DNA from: CAZSDU01 sp964429135
Lineage (GTDB): Bacteria; Bacteroidota; Bacteroidia; Bacteroidales; FEN-979
Assembly (NCBI GenBank): GCA_964429135.1
Contig: CAYSAU010000013.1
Span: forward strand, 36,312 to 100,311
Direction: 5' to 3'
Length of the DNA stretch: 64,000 nucleotides
The notes below the pieces were generated by a model. That model had not been told where the DNA came from. It was given only the letters and a program-made list of their open reading frames with translations, and made no database searches. Position numbers and translations under genes: made by a program. Shown piece by piece: positions 9,801 through 17,794 of the stretch (within the stretch, counting starts at the first letter, position 1; each line of letters opens with the position of its first letter).

Positions 9801-10421
9801 AATGAAAAGAAAACCCAGCATAAATAACAATAAATACCAGGTCCCACTTTCGGGATTCCCAATCTTGTTTTGTGGTATTAACAGGCTTAAAGCAAACTTC
9901 CCATTTGAAAAATAAACCGGTTTTCCTGATTTATCCAGGCGGATGTCAATCTTATCCGGTAATCCGAAATATTCTGCAAATTTGTTTTTAAGATATTCAT
10001 TTTCAAATGGATATACATGCTTGATCAGACTCAGGACAAACATGCAATAATTCCCGTATTTCTTGCCTTGTATCAAGTACCAGCCATTCTTTAACCGTAA
10101 AATGGCAGGTTCTGTCAGTTGCTTTTGTTTGCAAAAGTCCACAGAAAAGGGAATCGTATTATCAGTCCAGAAGATTAATGAGTCTCCTTGAAACAAAAAA
10201 ACACTATACCCATTTTCAATCCTTTGCTTTTTTATTTTTAAAATCTCATCGGCATGAATCTGTCTTTCATTTAAGACTTTTTCAAATTTTTTTACAAGCC
10301 TATCCGGATCTCTCTTTTTATTTTCGATCCACCGAATTAAAAACATCAGAAGAAAGCAAAGAAATCCTATAAAAAATAATTTTATTCCAGACAATGAGGC
10401 GGTTTTTGCCATTTTCAACAT
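6876..10421 (-). CDS. Large NtrY-like membrane sensor histidine kinase
   Basis: The 1181 residues are unusually long for a sensor kinase. One membrane segment at residues 13-31 is followed by an extracytoplasmic segment, then a cluster of about six membrane segments at roughly 190-410, a second soluble sensor region to about 650, and further membrane segments near 655, 700 and 860. The C-terminus has a HAMP domain (about 885-935) and a HisKA box VAHEIKNPLTPMKL with phospho-acceptor H967. The ATPase domain has the N box NAIEAIENKSNG, DNGRGIS and GGMGLGLAIVKAI. The HEIKNPLTPMKL form is typical of NtrY-type kinases. No response regulator is adjacent. Confidence 0.9.
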   Translation of the reverse strand: MLKMAKTASLSGIKLFFIGFLCFLLMFLIRWIENKKRDPDRLVKKFEKVLNERQIHADEILKIKKQRIENGYSVFLFQGDSLIFWTDNTIPFSVDFCKQKQLTEPAILRLKNGWYLIQGKKYGNYCMFVLSLIKHVYPFENEYLKNKFAEYFGLPDKIDIRLDKSGKPVYFSNGKFALSLLIPQNKIGNPESGTWYLLLFMLGFLFIILSILNFYDRIAGFFKWKYLLITGIFVDVFLLRSLQFYFKFPSFLYQTELFGPSFFSSSWILPSLGDVLVNSLLMLILACIAFIKWPAPSLSTAGPKHSRLLKQILIIILALFSFIGILIFIESFVLNSIIPLNLQNISGLIPYSGYGFLIIWSLWACFFLFFWKPVNYAIHFSNPENKAVINLRISIVAIIVFSFVSMLLINDSNHDKEKEKRKILALKLSSKRNPVTETLFSQIEKSIRTDTSVLTLAESTLKSVNLSSEQQLEDYLKRKYFTGFWNKFNIQSTLCAFNKNLQVQPQGYLINCHDYFQNIINEFGELTTVNNLFFLDYGYGKENYLAVICLPLLREKNGIHEVNLYIELNIKYVFKDLGYPELLIDRRLVEIPDISAYSYAFYKNGKIQYSAGKFLYNQSIDLYRAKINQGLFFNFSEQNHLYYRLNETEELLISKKQPNFLTTLSPFAYLFFFFGFLSFILFIFLNRPLNTKFSLNTLRDRLQLSIIGILLLSFLVLGGVIEVYIIRLNNAKNDDYLRERALSILMEFRYKFGSDDHGFHESLPVLENQLIKMSNIFFSDINIYDPAGRLIASSRSEVFKEGLTSDRMNTHAMNQLKSTGQSLFIHDEYIGSHDYSSAYLPFFNDKNKLLGYINLPYFARQDDLKKEISTFLVTFINVYVLLFILGVFIAFFFSKYITLPLRLLAAKMGTFKLGRPNEKIDWQKKDEIGQLVDQYNKMIEEMEESAKKLAVSEREGAWREMARQVAHEIKNPLTPMKLNVQHLLRAWNDHALDYDQRLERFAQTLTEQIDTLASIASEFSDFAKMPAPQKEKLDLKEVLQNVVFLYKDIVPITINLDDIVFPALIWGDQKQLLRVFNNIFSNAIEAIENKSNGQIEVTLHEKSGKYLLNISDNGRGISVDQSKNIFQPNFTTKTGGMGLGLAIVKAILEEMNATIRVESVEGRGATFILEIPPFQAEIKPN

Positions 10422-10538
10422 ATCTGCCTGTAAATCAAAATAATATAATTATCGCAATCGGCTAATTGTAATGAATTATTTCAACCCAAAGGATATTAAC
10501 CCTTAAAGCAGGCCTTGCGTTCGTTATATGACTTAAAA

Positions 10539-11432
10539 TTAAGAAATTTTCCTTCTGATAATGAAAATATTACTGGAGTATGAAAAATTCCCTTTACTGG
10601 CAAGATAATTTGATTTAATTCCATTTATGAAAGCCTTGACAATATTTTTTCTTCCAGTTTTGTATTGTTCGCTTAGAAGAGAAATATAAAATGCATCAAG
10701 TTTTTGTGGTAACATCTTGATGATTTCCAAGCTATGATTTTCCATTAGCAATTTCAGGCTGTGTGCGGTAAAATGATAAAGATGACGAGGTAGATCGTAT
10801 GCAGCCCAGAATTTATTATAATACGTTGCATCCCAAGACTCGACATTAGGTACGGCAATAATTAAAATACCAGCGGGTTGTAACAAATGCTTAATCTCTA
10901 TCATTGATTGTGATAAATCAGGTAAATGTTCCAGTACATGCCAAAGACTAATGCAATCAAATTGCGAACTGCTTCCATTCAAATCTTCAATTTTTTCCAT
11001 GATCGGTAAAGCATACTGCTCAATAGCAAAATTTCTGGCATTCTCTCCCGGTTCAACACCCATGACTTCCATCCCTCTCTTTTTACAATAATGAAGAAGT
11101 TCGGCAGTCCCACAACCAACATCTAAAAAACGATTACCCGGGGAAACCGAATGAATCATTGAATATTTTTTTCTTACTGAAAAAAACCTGACCGCTGAGT
11201 AAATGATTTCAAAAAGTCCACCATTATGTGCATTATGCGAAATATATTTTTCGGAATGATAATATTTTTCCATCTGGCTTGAAAACGGTCTTGGGTTTGT
11301 AAATTTAAACCCACAGGAATTACAGGATTGAATGTTAAAATCTTCTCCTGATAAAAAATAGTCCTTCCCCTCCAGAAACATCGTAAAATCTGAACTTAAA
11401 CAAACAGGGCAGGCTGTTATTATTTCTTGCAT
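10539..11432 (-). CDS. Class I SAM-dependent methyltransferase with N-terminal zinc ribbon
   Basis: The protein begins with a CPVC...CNSCGF pair of knuckles (residues 8-40) typical of the zinc-ribbon group of small methyltransferases. A Rossmann fold follows with the SAM-binding motif FLDVGCGTAELL near residue 100 and the acidic end of strand 2 in GVEPGE. CISLWHVLEHLPD is the Methyltransf_23-type motif 4. The length is 297 residues. The substrate is unknown; relatives act on sugars, lipids or small molecules. It is the last gene of the mnmG cluster, and the 30-bp gap before it contains a perfect parS sequence. Confidence 0.8.
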   Translation of the reverse strand: MQEIITACPVCLSSDFTMFLEGKDYFLSGEDFNIQSCNSCGFKFTNPRPFSSQMEKYYHSEKYISHNAHNGGLFEIIYSAVRFFSVRKKYSMIHSVSPGNRFLDVGCGTAELLHYCKKRGMEVMGVEPGENARNFAIEQYALPIMEKIEDLNGSSSQFDCISLWHVLEHLPDLSQSMIEIKHLLQPAGILIIAVPNVESWDATYYNKFWAAYDLPRHLYHFTAHSLKLLMENHSLEIIKMLPQKLDAFYISLLSEQYKTGRKNIVKAFINGIKSNYLASKGNFSYSSNIFIIRRKIS

Positions 11433-11440
11433 GATTAAAA

Positions 11441-11456
11441 TGTTTCACGTGAAACA
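11441..11456. promoter_or_regulatory. parS centromere site (perfect consensus)
   Basis: The 16-bp palindrome TGTTTCACGTGAAACA is identical to the canonical ParB-binding parS sequence. It lies in the 30-bp gap between mnmG and the methyltransferase. A second site flanks the other side of mnmG. No parA or parB gene is in the window. Confidence 0.85.
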
Positions 11457-11462
11457 AAAAGG

Positions 11463-13337
11463 TTATCTTCCTAAAAAAACGATCAAAACGGATACATCGG
11501 CAGGAGATACTCCACTAATTCTTGACGCCTGTCCAATGGTTCTTGGTTTTATTCTGGATAATTTTTCTCTAGCCTCTATGGATAAAGCCGTCATTTTACT
11601 ATAATCAATTTCCTGATTCAATGCAAAATTTTCCAGTCTCTTTACCTTTTCCGCAATTTCTTTTTCCTTCTCAATATAACTTTCATATTTCAGAAGTAGC
11701 TCGATTTCTTCCATTTCCTCATCTCCACGCTGAGTATTAATTGACGTCTTGAAACCCTTATGATCCCCAAGGTATTTAAGCAATCCATGTAATTGTATTT
11801 GGGGACGTAAAACAATACTTGAAATCTTGGTTTTTTGAGAAATTTCAGTTGTTTTTAAGCTGACCAGATAGGGATTTATTTCTTCAGGTAAAACAGTAGA
11901 TGTTTTTAAAATTCCCAATACTTCCGTTATAGACTTATATTTCTTTTCAAGAATTTTCATCCTTTGCGTTGAAGCCAAACCAAGATGATAGGATCTCGGG
12001 GTTAACCTAAAATCAGCGTTATCCTGCCTTAATAAAATTCTATATTCAGCTCTTGAAGTAAACATGCGATAAGGTTCATCTGTTCCTTTTGTAATCAGGT
12101 CATCAATTAACACTCCAATATATGCTTCCTCTCTACCTAAAATAAATTCATGTTTCCCTTTTAACTTTAAATGTGCATTTATTCCCGCCATAAGTCCTTG
12201 TGCTGCGGCTTCTTCATAACCCGTGGTTCCATTAATTTGTCCGGCAAAATACAGGTTTTCAATGATTCTTGTCTCTAAGGAGGTTTTTAATTGATGTGGT
12301 GGAAAGTAATCATATTCTATCGCATAACCAGGTCTGAAGAATTTAGCATGTTCAAATCCCTTAACTTTCTTTAAAGCTTCGAATTGAATTTTCTCAGGAA
12401 GAGAGGAAGAAAAACCATTCACATAATACTCAACTGTATCCCAACCTTCCGGCTCAATAAACAGCTGATGTCTTTCTTTTTCCGAAAATCTATCAATTTT
12501 ATCCTCTATAGAAGGACAATAACGAGGGCCAACACCTTTGATTCGTCCTGTAAACATTGGGGATTTTTCAAATCCCTTTCTCAAAATATCATGAACTTCT
12601 TTATTTGTAAAAGTAAGAAAACAACTTTTCTGTTTTTTGGGTAATGTGGTTTTTGTAAAAGAAAATCTCCTTGGCTTAGTGTCTCCTTTTTGTTCCTCCA
12701 TTTTTGAAAAATCCAGGCTTCTTCCATCCACTCTTACCGGGGTTCCAGTTTTCATCCTTTTTCCTTCAAAACCGATTTCTAACAAATTACTGGTAAGTGT
12801 TGTGGAAGAGGCTTCTCCAATTCTTCCTCCAAAAAAATGATTCTCTCCTATATGAATAATTCCATTCAAAAAAGTTCCATTTGCTAAAATCAACGCTTTA
12901 CAGTAAAATTTCATTTTCATTCCTGTAATAACACCTCTAATCGCTCCTCCCTTCACTAAAATCTTCTCCACTGAGTCCTGCCAAAAATCTAAACATGAAA
13001 TTCCTTCTAAAATTTTCCTCCACTCCGAGGAAAAAAGCATCCTGTCATTTTGTGTTCTGGGGCTCCACATGGCCGGACCTTTTGACAAGTTGAGCATCCG
13101 AAATTGTATCATCGACTTATCAGAGACAATAGCCGTTTGACCCCCTAACGCATCTATCTCTCTAATTATCTGTCCCTTAGCAACGCCTCCTATGGATGGA
13201 TTACATGACATTTGTGCCATGTTTGTTAAATTCATGGTGATTAATAAAACCTTTGATCCAAGATTTGCTGCGGCGGCGGCAGCCTCACACCCAGCATGTC
13301 CAGCTCCTACAACAATAATATCATAAGTTTTTACCAT
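11463..13337 (-). CDS. mnmG: tRNA uridine-5-carboxymethylaminomethyl modification enzyme MnmG (GidA)
   Basis: This FAD protein, with MnmE, installs the carboxymethylaminomethyl group on U34 of tRNAs. Diagnostic features are the N-terminal FAD loop IVVGAGHAGCEAA, the block MSCNPSIGGVAKGQI, the segment LILANGTFLNGIIHIGE, and the C-terminal MnmE-binding region ending in RIKPRTIGQASRISGVSPADVSVL. The 624-residue length is typical. Two parS-like palindromes flank the gene, 1.9 kb apart. It starts 3 bp after the ybeY stop in a leftward cluster. The gidA/parS association is a known feature of origin-proximal regions. Confidence 0.97.
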   Translation of the reverse strand: MVKTYDIIVVGAGHAGCEAAAAAANLGSKVLLITMNLTNMAQMSCNPSIGGVAKGQIIREIDALGGQTAIVSDKSMIQFRMLNLSKGPAMWSPRTQNDRMLFSSEWRKILEGISCLDFWQDSVEKILVKGGAIRGVITGMKMKFYCKALILANGTFLNGIIHIGENHFFGGRIGEASSTTLTSNLLEIGFEGKRMKTGTPVRVDGRSLDFSKMEEQKGDTKPRRFSFTKTTLPKKQKSCFLTFTNKEVHDILRKGFEKSPMFTGRIKGVGPRYCPSIEDKIDRFSEKERHQLFIEPEGWDTVEYYVNGFSSSLPEKIQFEALKKVKGFEHAKFFRPGYAIEYDYFPPHQLKTSLETRIIENLYFAGQINGTTGYEEAAAQGLMAGINAHLKLKGKHEFILGREEAYIGVLIDDLITKGTDEPYRMFTSRAEYRILLRQDNADFRLTPRSYHLGLASTQRMKILEKKYKSITEVLGILKTSTVLPEEINPYLVSLKTTEISQKTKISSIVLRPQIQLHGLLKYLGDHKGFKTSINTQRGDEEMEEIELLLKYESYIEKEKEIAEKVKRLENFALNQEIDYSKMTALSIEAREKLSRIKPRTIGQASRISGVSPADVSVLIVFLGR

Positions 13338-13340
13338 GAA

Positions 13341-13814
13341 TTATTTTTCACGTGAAACATTCTTTGTTGATCGATTCTTTTTCATCTCTTCCAGCCAATT
13401 CAAGTATTTGTTTTCAAGTGTATGCATTTCTTTTTTTCCTTCTTCCCTAAAGTCGTCAAACCCTAATAAATGCAAAATCCCATGAATTATTACTCTGTAT
13501 AACTCATTTCTGAACGTTACACCGTAAATTATAGCATTTTCTTTTATTCTAGGAAGGCTTATGAAAATGTCGCCTGTTACTAAAGCTTCATTTTCTGAAT
13601 AAGAAAAGGTTATTGTATCAGTTAAAGTATTATGCTTTAAATATTTTCGATTTATTTTGAATAAGGTTTCATCACTTGTCAAAATAATATTAATGCTTCC
13701 CAACTGTACTAGATGTACTCCTACAACCCTTTTTATCCACTCTCTAAGCAGCTTTTTTTCACTCAGCCGTATTTTATGAACATCTTCAAAAAAGAAATTA
13801 ATTAAACTACTCAT
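13341..13814 (-). CDS. ybeY: Endoribonuclease YbeY (rRNA maturation factor)
   Basis: The ATG at 13814 overlaps the upstream gene by 8 bp; a TTG further upstream is less likely. Start MSSLINFFFEDVHK, about 157 residues. The metal-site block reads HGILHLLGFDDFREEGKKEM. The first two histidines match the family motif HGxLHLxGYDH, while the third ligand position carries Asp, probably a lineage variant. A preceding TDTITFSYSE block matches the conserved TDVLSFP region. YbeY helps mature 16S rRNA and acts in ribosome quality control. The last six codons and stop coincide with the second parS-like palindrome. Confidence 0.92.
   Translation of the reverse strand: MSSLINFFFEDVHKIRLSEKKLLREWIKRVVGVHLVQLGSINIILTSDETLFKINRKYLKHNTLTDTITFSYSENEALVTGDIFISLPRIKENAIIYGVTFRNELYRVIIHGILHLLGFDDFREEGKKEMHTLENKYLNWLEEMKKNRSTKNVSREK
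13344..13359. promoter_or_regulatory. parS-like site (one mismatch)
   Basis: TTTTTCACGTGAAACA differs from consensus parS only at position 2. It lies within the final codons of ybeY (encoding NVSREK) and ends just above the mnmG start, 1.9 kb from the perfect site. Confidence 0.7.
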
Positions 13815-14298
13815 TTTTCTTCTGACTAACAACCGCTTTGCTCTGCCAATATTCTTTTAAGGTTGTTATTCTTTTTAATGATTTTTCATAATTGATGCTG
13901 GAAATATAAAAAACCATAGTTATGGATTTTCCCGTCAGCGAGATGGTTATCTCATCTGCTAAAGCCTTTACAATAAATATCTCTTTTGACAATTTATATC
14001 GCTTTATCTCCTGTTCAAGTATATCCTCCTTAACGGTTTCTCCGACATCACTACTTAATTTTATTTTAAAAATCAATCCCTTTGAAGATCTTTCAAAGCT
14101 AATTAATACCTTACCCTTTCCTTTACAATCATTCAAAGAGAGTAAAATTCCCGTTGCTTCGGTTGTAGCCAATAAAATATTTCCAAAATATTCCTGATTA
14201 ATGTTATAATAATCACAAATTTCCTCCACGAATTTTTCGACTTTAAAAAGCTCCTGAATTCCCTTAACTCTAATTTCTTTGTTAGATTTCCTTTTCAT
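13807..14298 (-). CDS. RsbW-like (HATPase_c_2) ATP-binding protein
   Basis: The 163-residue protein resembles the compact GHKL ATPase of the anti-sigma kinase RsbW/SpoIIAB group. The segment YFGNILLATTEATGILLSLND near residues 38-58 aligns with the N box, where a typical member has LxLxEAVxNAIxHG. Here the second half is degenerate and lacks the usual Asn-His pair. The glycine-rich G1 box is also hard to see. A small GHKL protein beside ybeY occurs in other Bacteroidota. Its target is unknown and no anti-sigma antagonist is nearby. It may bind a partner without being an active kinase. Confidence 0.6.
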   Translation of the reverse strand: MKRKSNKEIRVKGIQELFKVEKFVEEICDYYNINQEYFGNILLATTEATGILLSLNDCKGKGKVLISFERSSKGLIFKIKLSSDVGETVKEDILEQEIKRYKLSKEIFIVKALADEITISLTGKSITMVFYISSINYEKSLKRITTLKEYWQSKAVVSQKKNE

Positions 14299-14299
14299 T

Positions 14300-17200
14300 T
14301 CATTGAATTTTAATCAAATATGAATCAATTTTATTTTTATAAAATGATTTAACAGGAAGAGGAGATTTACGTAACAATTCGTTTTCCTTTTCCATTTTAT
14401 AATTATACTTGATTTTCTCAATCGGGTTACTAAAATTCAAATTTTTTACCTGCTCCGCTTGTCTGTTTTCGTCAAAATCTCTTTTTTCTTCGGCTTTCTC
14501 TGCTTCCAACAATCTAGAGTTAATTTTTTTCTGACGGTCTATACTTTCGCTGGTAATCCTTTTAAAAATAAGATCTCGTTCATTTTCATTTAATTCGTTT
14601 ATCAAATTATTCAAATTTTCCCTTTCTTCCAAACTCATCTTTCCTCGGCTTTGTTCATAACCCTGAATTTCTCGCCTCAGGGCCTCTTGCTGTGCCGCTA
14701 ATCTCGCAATCTCTTGGTTTAATTCAGCACTCCCTCCCTTTTTATCCTTTCCGGATTTGCTTCCCTTTTCTATCCCTTCCTTCAATTTTCTTATTTGTTC
14801 ACTGATCTGATTTTGCATTTCCTTCATTCCTTTAATCGACTTTTTTCCTCCCTTATTCGAAGGTTTTTTGCAAGCGTTGTTTCCCTTATTCTCCGAATTT
14901 GATTGATTTTCATTGTTCATTTGTTTAAGGATTTCAGAAAGTAAAACCGCCAAATTATTTAAGCCTGTCATTACAAACTGTTGCGAGGTCGAAGCAGCTC
15001 CTACATTCCGTTCTTCCAATTGCTGTAAAACCTTGTCAGTATTTCTATCTATCCTTTGAAGTTCCTTTGCCACCATTGGTTTTATCGAAATTTCTCTTTT
15101 GCTTAATGCAGTCAAGGAATCATCAATGCTCTTCATTTTTTCCTTCATGTTTCTTTGCCTTATCATTAAAGACTGAAATTTGGGGTCGTTTCTTCCGATT
15201 CTCTGACTTTCTTTGATTAGTTCTTCTTGTGTGAATGACAAATCGATAAGCCCCTCAAGTATCTTTCTGAGAGCTTGGGCATTTTCCACATTTTCCTCTG
15301 CATCGGCTTCCTCGCTCATGTTTTCAAGTTGCGCTGCTAATTCCGACAATTTTTCCGAAGTTTCTTTTTGGATTCTTTGAATCTCCTTTTTGTTTTTCTT
15401 TTGTATCGTTCTATTGCTTTCGGCTAACTTTTGAGAAATCTCGTTCTGTTTGCTTTCGGTTTCTCCCAAATCAGGCGTGTTTTCAATTTTTTTTGCATCC
15501 TTTTCCAGGGATTGAAGCGTGTTTTTAATCGAATCGTATTGATTCTCTATTTTCTTTTGTTCTTCTGCTAATTTAATCCCCTCACGCTTCTTATGCTTTT
15601 CCTCTCCAGCAAGCTCTGTTTGCTTATTCGCTAATTCTAATAAATCGCTTATCGCTTTTTCCAGTTTTCGTTCAAATTCAATTTTTCTATACAAATCAAG
15701 TGCCCGATCAAGTTGGTCCTCAACTTCCTTATTTGAGAATTTCATTTTTTCCAAAAAATCATCCAACTTCTTTTTATCCAGTTGTTCCAGCAGTTTTTTC
15801 ATTTCCAGAATATCTTTTTTCAATTCCTCAGATAAAATATTTCTCATCAGCTCATTTAATTCCTTTTGTTTTTCAAAAATTCTTTCATTTGTTCCCTGAT
15901 ATTCCTGCTTTTCTTGGATATTTTTTAAATCATTTTTGCTTAGTTTTTCAATTTCTTCCGTAATTTTTTCGTAGGATTTAAGCATTTCTTCCATGTTTTT
16001 TATCTCCTGCCAGCTGACCTTGTTTTGTTCCGTTTTCTTCAGTTTCTGTTCTTCCAGCTTTTTATTTAACCGGCTTGACTCCATAACATTATGCTCAAGA
16101 GTTTTTGCAATTTCCTCACTCACTTTTTCCGAATCCCGAATAATTTCTTCCAAGGTCCTGGTTGTAATCGTCCGGGTTTCGGATTGTGTTGATTTTGCCC
16201 CATTTATTCCATCATTATCCCAAATTTCGAAGCCGAACTTTAAGGATTTCCCGGATTCAACACCCAATTCACTTAAATTGAAATGGAAATAAAAAAGTTG
16301 TGTTGTTGGCTCTGGGGTGATGTTCAAAGGGATTTTCAGGCTTTTCCCGGAATCGATATCATCTCTTCCTTTGATCTGATAATTAAAAGTCAGTTTTGAA
16401 AAACCATAATCATCCTTAACTAATCCACTGATAAAAACCCCTGTGGTTAATCCGGAATCAGACTCCTGCTTAATAGAAATGCTGGGATAAGCATCTTTGA
16501 TAATGTTAATTTGACAGCGCAATGAATCCGCTCGTGCAACATACTTATTTTGCGGAATCATGGTAAAGGTTGTTGACTCTGAAAAAGATTGTATGAACTT
16601 AAACTGATTCCCAGAAAGCTTCACACTTCTTTTCATTGAATCATTAAACCTCATGCTCAAATTTTCAACATCCTTTGTAAAAAAATTCCAGCATACCTCA
16701 GTACCCTCAGGAATATTAAGATCAGAAGTGTTTTCAATGGTTTCAGGTACTCTTTTTAAATAATCCGGATATCGAATGACCATATCGAATCGTATGATCA
16801 TGGGTTTAGGGAAAACAATGATTTCATAATTTTCACTATAAAATTTTCCTGCTTCAATGTTAAATCTGATATTCTCCTGAATTGATTTAAACACATAACT
16901 ATATAAATCGTGTTGCAGCCTTTTCATTTTATAGCGGTTTCCGGCAGTATTGACGAACAATTCTCCGGGAATTTCTTTACCCTTTAATTTCACCAATAAT
17001 TCAAAATCTTCCTGCTGCATAACCCTAAAATTTTTGTTTAACAACTCCAGGTGGAAGGGCAGGGGAGGAGTAAATGCTTGTGTAAAAAGGATAAGGCGTC
17101 TGGTCGGACCGGTTAACATCTCCGGAAAAAAGAAACCCATAAACAGTAAAAGCACTACTGCGGGTATAAAGAATCTCAAAAATCTGAGATTCTTGGTGAA

Positions 17201-17644
17201 CTGAATGATTTTGCCGTAATTAAAAACCTTCAAAAATTGAGTTTTCTGTTCAATTCCGGCAATAATCAGATCTAAGCCTGCTGAATTTGTCTGTCTTTGC
17301 TGAATTAACTGGAGTGCATTTAAGAGTTTATCCTGGATTTCCGGAAAGTGTTCACCAATAATTATGGCCGCTTGTGCATGGGTTAAACCTTTCCTTCTTC
17401 TATACATTTTCAGCAAGGGATTCACAACAAAATGATACATTAAAAAAAAGGAAAGTAAAATATAGAACACAAAAAAAGACGAGCGTACAACAGGATTAAA
17501 ATAATAAAAAAATTCGAGGATGATCAGAAGAAAAAATAAAGACAACAGTATGATTGTAGTTAGGATCAGACCCCGAAAAAACTTATTTTTGTAATATTTC
17601 CTGATAAACTCATCAAGTTTTTTGATTACCATTTGTTCTTCCAT
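14300..17644 (-). CDS. DUF4175 family membrane-anchored coiled-coil protein
   Basis: I choose the ATG at 17644 (MEEQMVIKKLDEF); the frame stays open to a TTG at 17704, but that TTG overlaps a -7 box. About 1114 residues. Three or more membrane segments lie in the first 200 residues (GLILTTIILLSLFFLLIILE, FFVFYILLSFFLMYHF, FFIPAVVLLLFMGFFF). A beta-rich extracytoplasmic region follows, then a long charged coiled coil rich in Lys, Glu and Gln from about residue 560 to the end. This is the DUF4175 layout, known from Bacteroidota and alphaproteobacteria and of unknown function. It is first in the cluster with the RsbW-like gene, ybeY and mnmG; the next gene starts 1 bp on. Confidence 0.8.
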   Translation of the reverse strand: MEEQMVIKKLDEFIRKYYKNKFFRGLILTTIILLSLFFLLIILEFFYYFNPVVRSSFFVFYILLSFFLMYHFVVNPLLKMYRRRKGLTHAQAAIIIGEHFPEIQDKLLNALQLIQQRQTNSAGLDLIIAGIEQKTQFLKVFNYGKIIQFTKNLRFLRFFIPAVVLLLFMGFFFPEMLTGPTRRLILFTQAFTPPLPFHLELLNKNFRVMQQEDFELLVKLKGKEIPGELFVNTAGNRYKMKRLQHDLYSYVFKSIQENIRFNIEAGKFYSENYEIIVFPKPMIIRFDMVIRYPDYLKRVPETIENTSDLNIPEGTEVCWNFFTKDVENLSMRFNDSMKRSVKLSGNQFKFIQSFSESTTFTMIPQNKYVARADSLRCQINIIKDAYPSISIKQESDSGLTTGVFISGLVKDDYGFSKLTFNYQIKGRDDIDSGKSLKIPLNITPEPTTQLFYFHFNLSELGVESGKSLKFGFEIWDNDGINGAKSTQSETRTITTRTLEEIIRDSEKVSEEIAKTLEHNVMESSRLNKKLEEQKLKKTEQNKVSWQEIKNMEEMLKSYEKITEEIEKLSKNDLKNIQEKQEYQGTNERIFEKQKELNELMRNILSEELKKDILEMKKLLEQLDKKKLDDFLEKMKFSNKEVEDQLDRALDLYRKIEFERKLEKAISDLLELANKQTELAGEEKHKKREGIKLAEEQKKIENQYDSIKNTLQSLEKDAKKIENTPDLGETESKQNEISQKLAESNRTIQKKNKKEIQRIQKETSEKLSELAAQLENMSEEADAEENVENAQALRKILEGLIDLSFTQEELIKESQRIGRNDPKFQSLMIRQRNMKEKMKSIDDSLTALSKREISIKPMVAKELQRIDRNTDKVLQQLEERNVGAASTSQQFVMTGLNNLAVLLSEILKQMNNENQSNSENKGNNACKKPSNKGGKKSIKGMKEMQNQISEQIRKLKEGIEKGSKSGKDKKGGSAELNQEIARLAAQQEALRREIQGYEQSRGKMSLEERENLNNLINELNENERDLIFKRITSESIDRQKKINSRLLEAEKAEEKRDFDENRQAEQVKNLNFSNPIEKIKYNYKMEKENELLRKSPLPVKSFYKNKIDSYLIKIQ

Positions 17645-17701
17645 GCTGTTTTCTTGTCCGAACATAGGGAAAGCTTTGTTACTTCCTGCAATACTATTCA
17701 G

Positions 17702-17709
17702 CAAAATTA
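17702..17709 (-). promoter_or_regulatory. -7 box (TAATTTTG) for the DUF4175-mnmG cluster
   Basis: TAATTTTG on the minus strand fits TAnnTTTG and lies 57 bases before the chosen ATG at 17644. Its position argues against the upstream TTG start at 17704. Confidence 0.5.
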
Positions 17710-17752
17710 CGAATTTACACCGCTTCAGGTCTGTTAAATGATGAGAATACCG

Positions 17753-17760
17753 TAATTTCG
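17753..17760 (+). promoter_or_regulatory. Weak -7 box (TAATTTCG) for gltX
   Basis: TAATTTCG has one mismatch to TAnnTTTG and lies 34 bases before the gltX ATG. The same octamer occurs before folB at 21249-21256. Confidence 0.3.
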
Positions 17761-17794
17761 CTACTGAAAACTATAAAAACGCAAAACCAGAAAA

